A DNA stretch of 64,000 nucleotides. Source: Chthonomonas sp. UBA1950 (lineage in GTDB: Bacteria > Armatimonadota > Fimbriimonadia > Fimbriimonadales > Fimbriimonadaceae). Below the pieces are notes generated by a model. It did not search any database, was not told the origin of the DNA, and saw nothing but the letters and a program-made list of their open reading frames with translations. A program made the position numbers and the translations under genes. Positions 63,740-64,000 of this stretch are shown piece by piece. Location of the stretch: the NCBI GenBank assembly GCA_002336105.1, contig DDEQ01000043.1, positions 110,263 to 174,262 of the forward strand, in the 5' to 3' direction. The first letter of the stretch is position 1. Each line of letters starts with the position of its first letter.

Positions 63740-64000
63740 CTACCGCCACATGCCCCGCATCTTCGCCGCGACATCCACCCGCATCGTGCGCGCGGCGGCG
63801 GCTGCGGCGGAGCCGGCGCGGAACTGCGGCCAGGACACGTGGTCGAAATGCGTCAACACGCCCTTCGGGATAAAGCGCGTGCGGTTGGCGTAGACGTGCC
63901 GGTCGCCCTGCGCGTTCTGGCCGTGCGTGAAGAAGCGCTGCGGGACCATCAGGTGCAGGTCGTCCTTCGCGCGCGTCATCGCGACGTAGAGCAGGCGGCG
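63740..64000 (-). CDS. UvrD/PcrA-type DNA helicase, C-terminal fragment (runs off the window)
   Basis: The frame is open to the right edge and begins RRLLYVAMTRAKDD, motif VI of superfamily 1 UvrD-type helicases, followed by the tail LHLMVPQRFFTHGQNAQGDR and FDHVSWPQFRAG. The stop is at 63740-63742. GC here is near 70%, much above the rest of the window, and the tail has an Ala-rich end (AGSAAAAAARTMR). The style fits an alphaproteobacterial ATP-dependent helicase, so this gene most likely does not belong to the same genome as the genes before 63.3 kb. Confidence 0.85.
   Translation of the reverse strand, partial: RRLLYVAMTRAKDDLHLMVPQRFFTHGQNAQGDRHVYANRTRFIPKGVLTHFDHVSWPQFRAGSAAAAAARTMRVDVAAKMRGMWR

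Noticed and set aside
63435..63774. ORFs of 87-104 codons across the palindromes
   Set aside because: They only translate the repeats (SPHPSLSPRAGRG-like strings) and occur in several frames on both strands.

Overview
The window looks like about 63.4 kb of chromosome from a diderm bacterium of the Armatimonadota, most likely a Fimbriimonadia relative. This is inferred, not searched. Grounds: moderate GC, a MurC-Ddl fusion, a Bacillus-like division cluster (ftsQ, DUF881, small basic protein, ftsA, ftsZ) in a genome that also carries an LptD/OstA-like protein, DUF1559-style prepilins, a PEP-CTERM protein and several secreted glycoside hydrolases. The last ~0.6 kb (from about 63.42 kb) is different: GC rises sharply, alphaproteobacterial-style palindromic repeats appear, and the edge encodes the C-terminus of a UvrD-type helicase. 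It may be a chimeric join or transferred DNA.

Layout. 1-6.1 kb: murC-ddl, ftsQ, DUF881, sbp, ftsA, then ftsZ behind two DnaA-box-like sites. 6.1-13.7 kb: a secreted protein, hisF with two small partners, a PAS-GGDEF diguanylate cyclase, thrC-thrB. 13.77-14.18 kb: a strongly structured RNA segment leading into a 62-residue ORF with an excellent ribosome site. 14.2-20.8 kb: folP, the E1 alpha and beta genes of a 2-oxo acid dehydrogenase, an STN-domain secreted protein, hom, accB and a membrane protein. 20.8-24 kb: a YeiH-type exporter with a cysteine dioxygenase, tRNA-Ala, and a coupled AlkB-like oxygenase/methyltransferase pair. 24.06-27.4 kb: a decay island with an ISL3 transposase remnant and at least four broken genes. 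27.6-30.3 kb: a membrane protein, hpt, rho.

30.35-39.3 kb: a seven-gene minus-strand run (ECF sigma, anti-sigma, membrane protein, glnD, GH76, gnd, zwf), nearly all coupled by 4-bp overlaps, so stress sensing, nitrogen signalling and NADPH supply may be co-expressed. 39.4-47.1 kb: LptD-like protein, leuA, an orphan sdhA, PEP-CTERM protein, FlxA-like coiled coil, tRNA-Lys. 47.2-54.4 kb: DUF4198 and prepilin genes, a Cys-rich protein, DinB-like protein, murJ, prpB-prpC. 54.5-63.3 kb: GerMN protein and cell-wall amidase, GH92 mannosidase, LemA with a partner, GH74 xyloglucanase. GH76, GH92 and GH74 together point to use of mannan and xyloglucan.

Convergent gene pairs are repeatedly separated by long, near-perfect hairpins (12-20 bp stems), the main terminator style here. 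Same-strand neighbours very often overlap by the 4 bp ATGA/GTGA. No CRISPR array, rRNA or intact transposon was seen. The best candidates for something undescribed are the structured RNA with its small ORF (13.77-14.18 kb), the AlkB/methyltransferase pair, and the ECF-sigma/GlnD operon.
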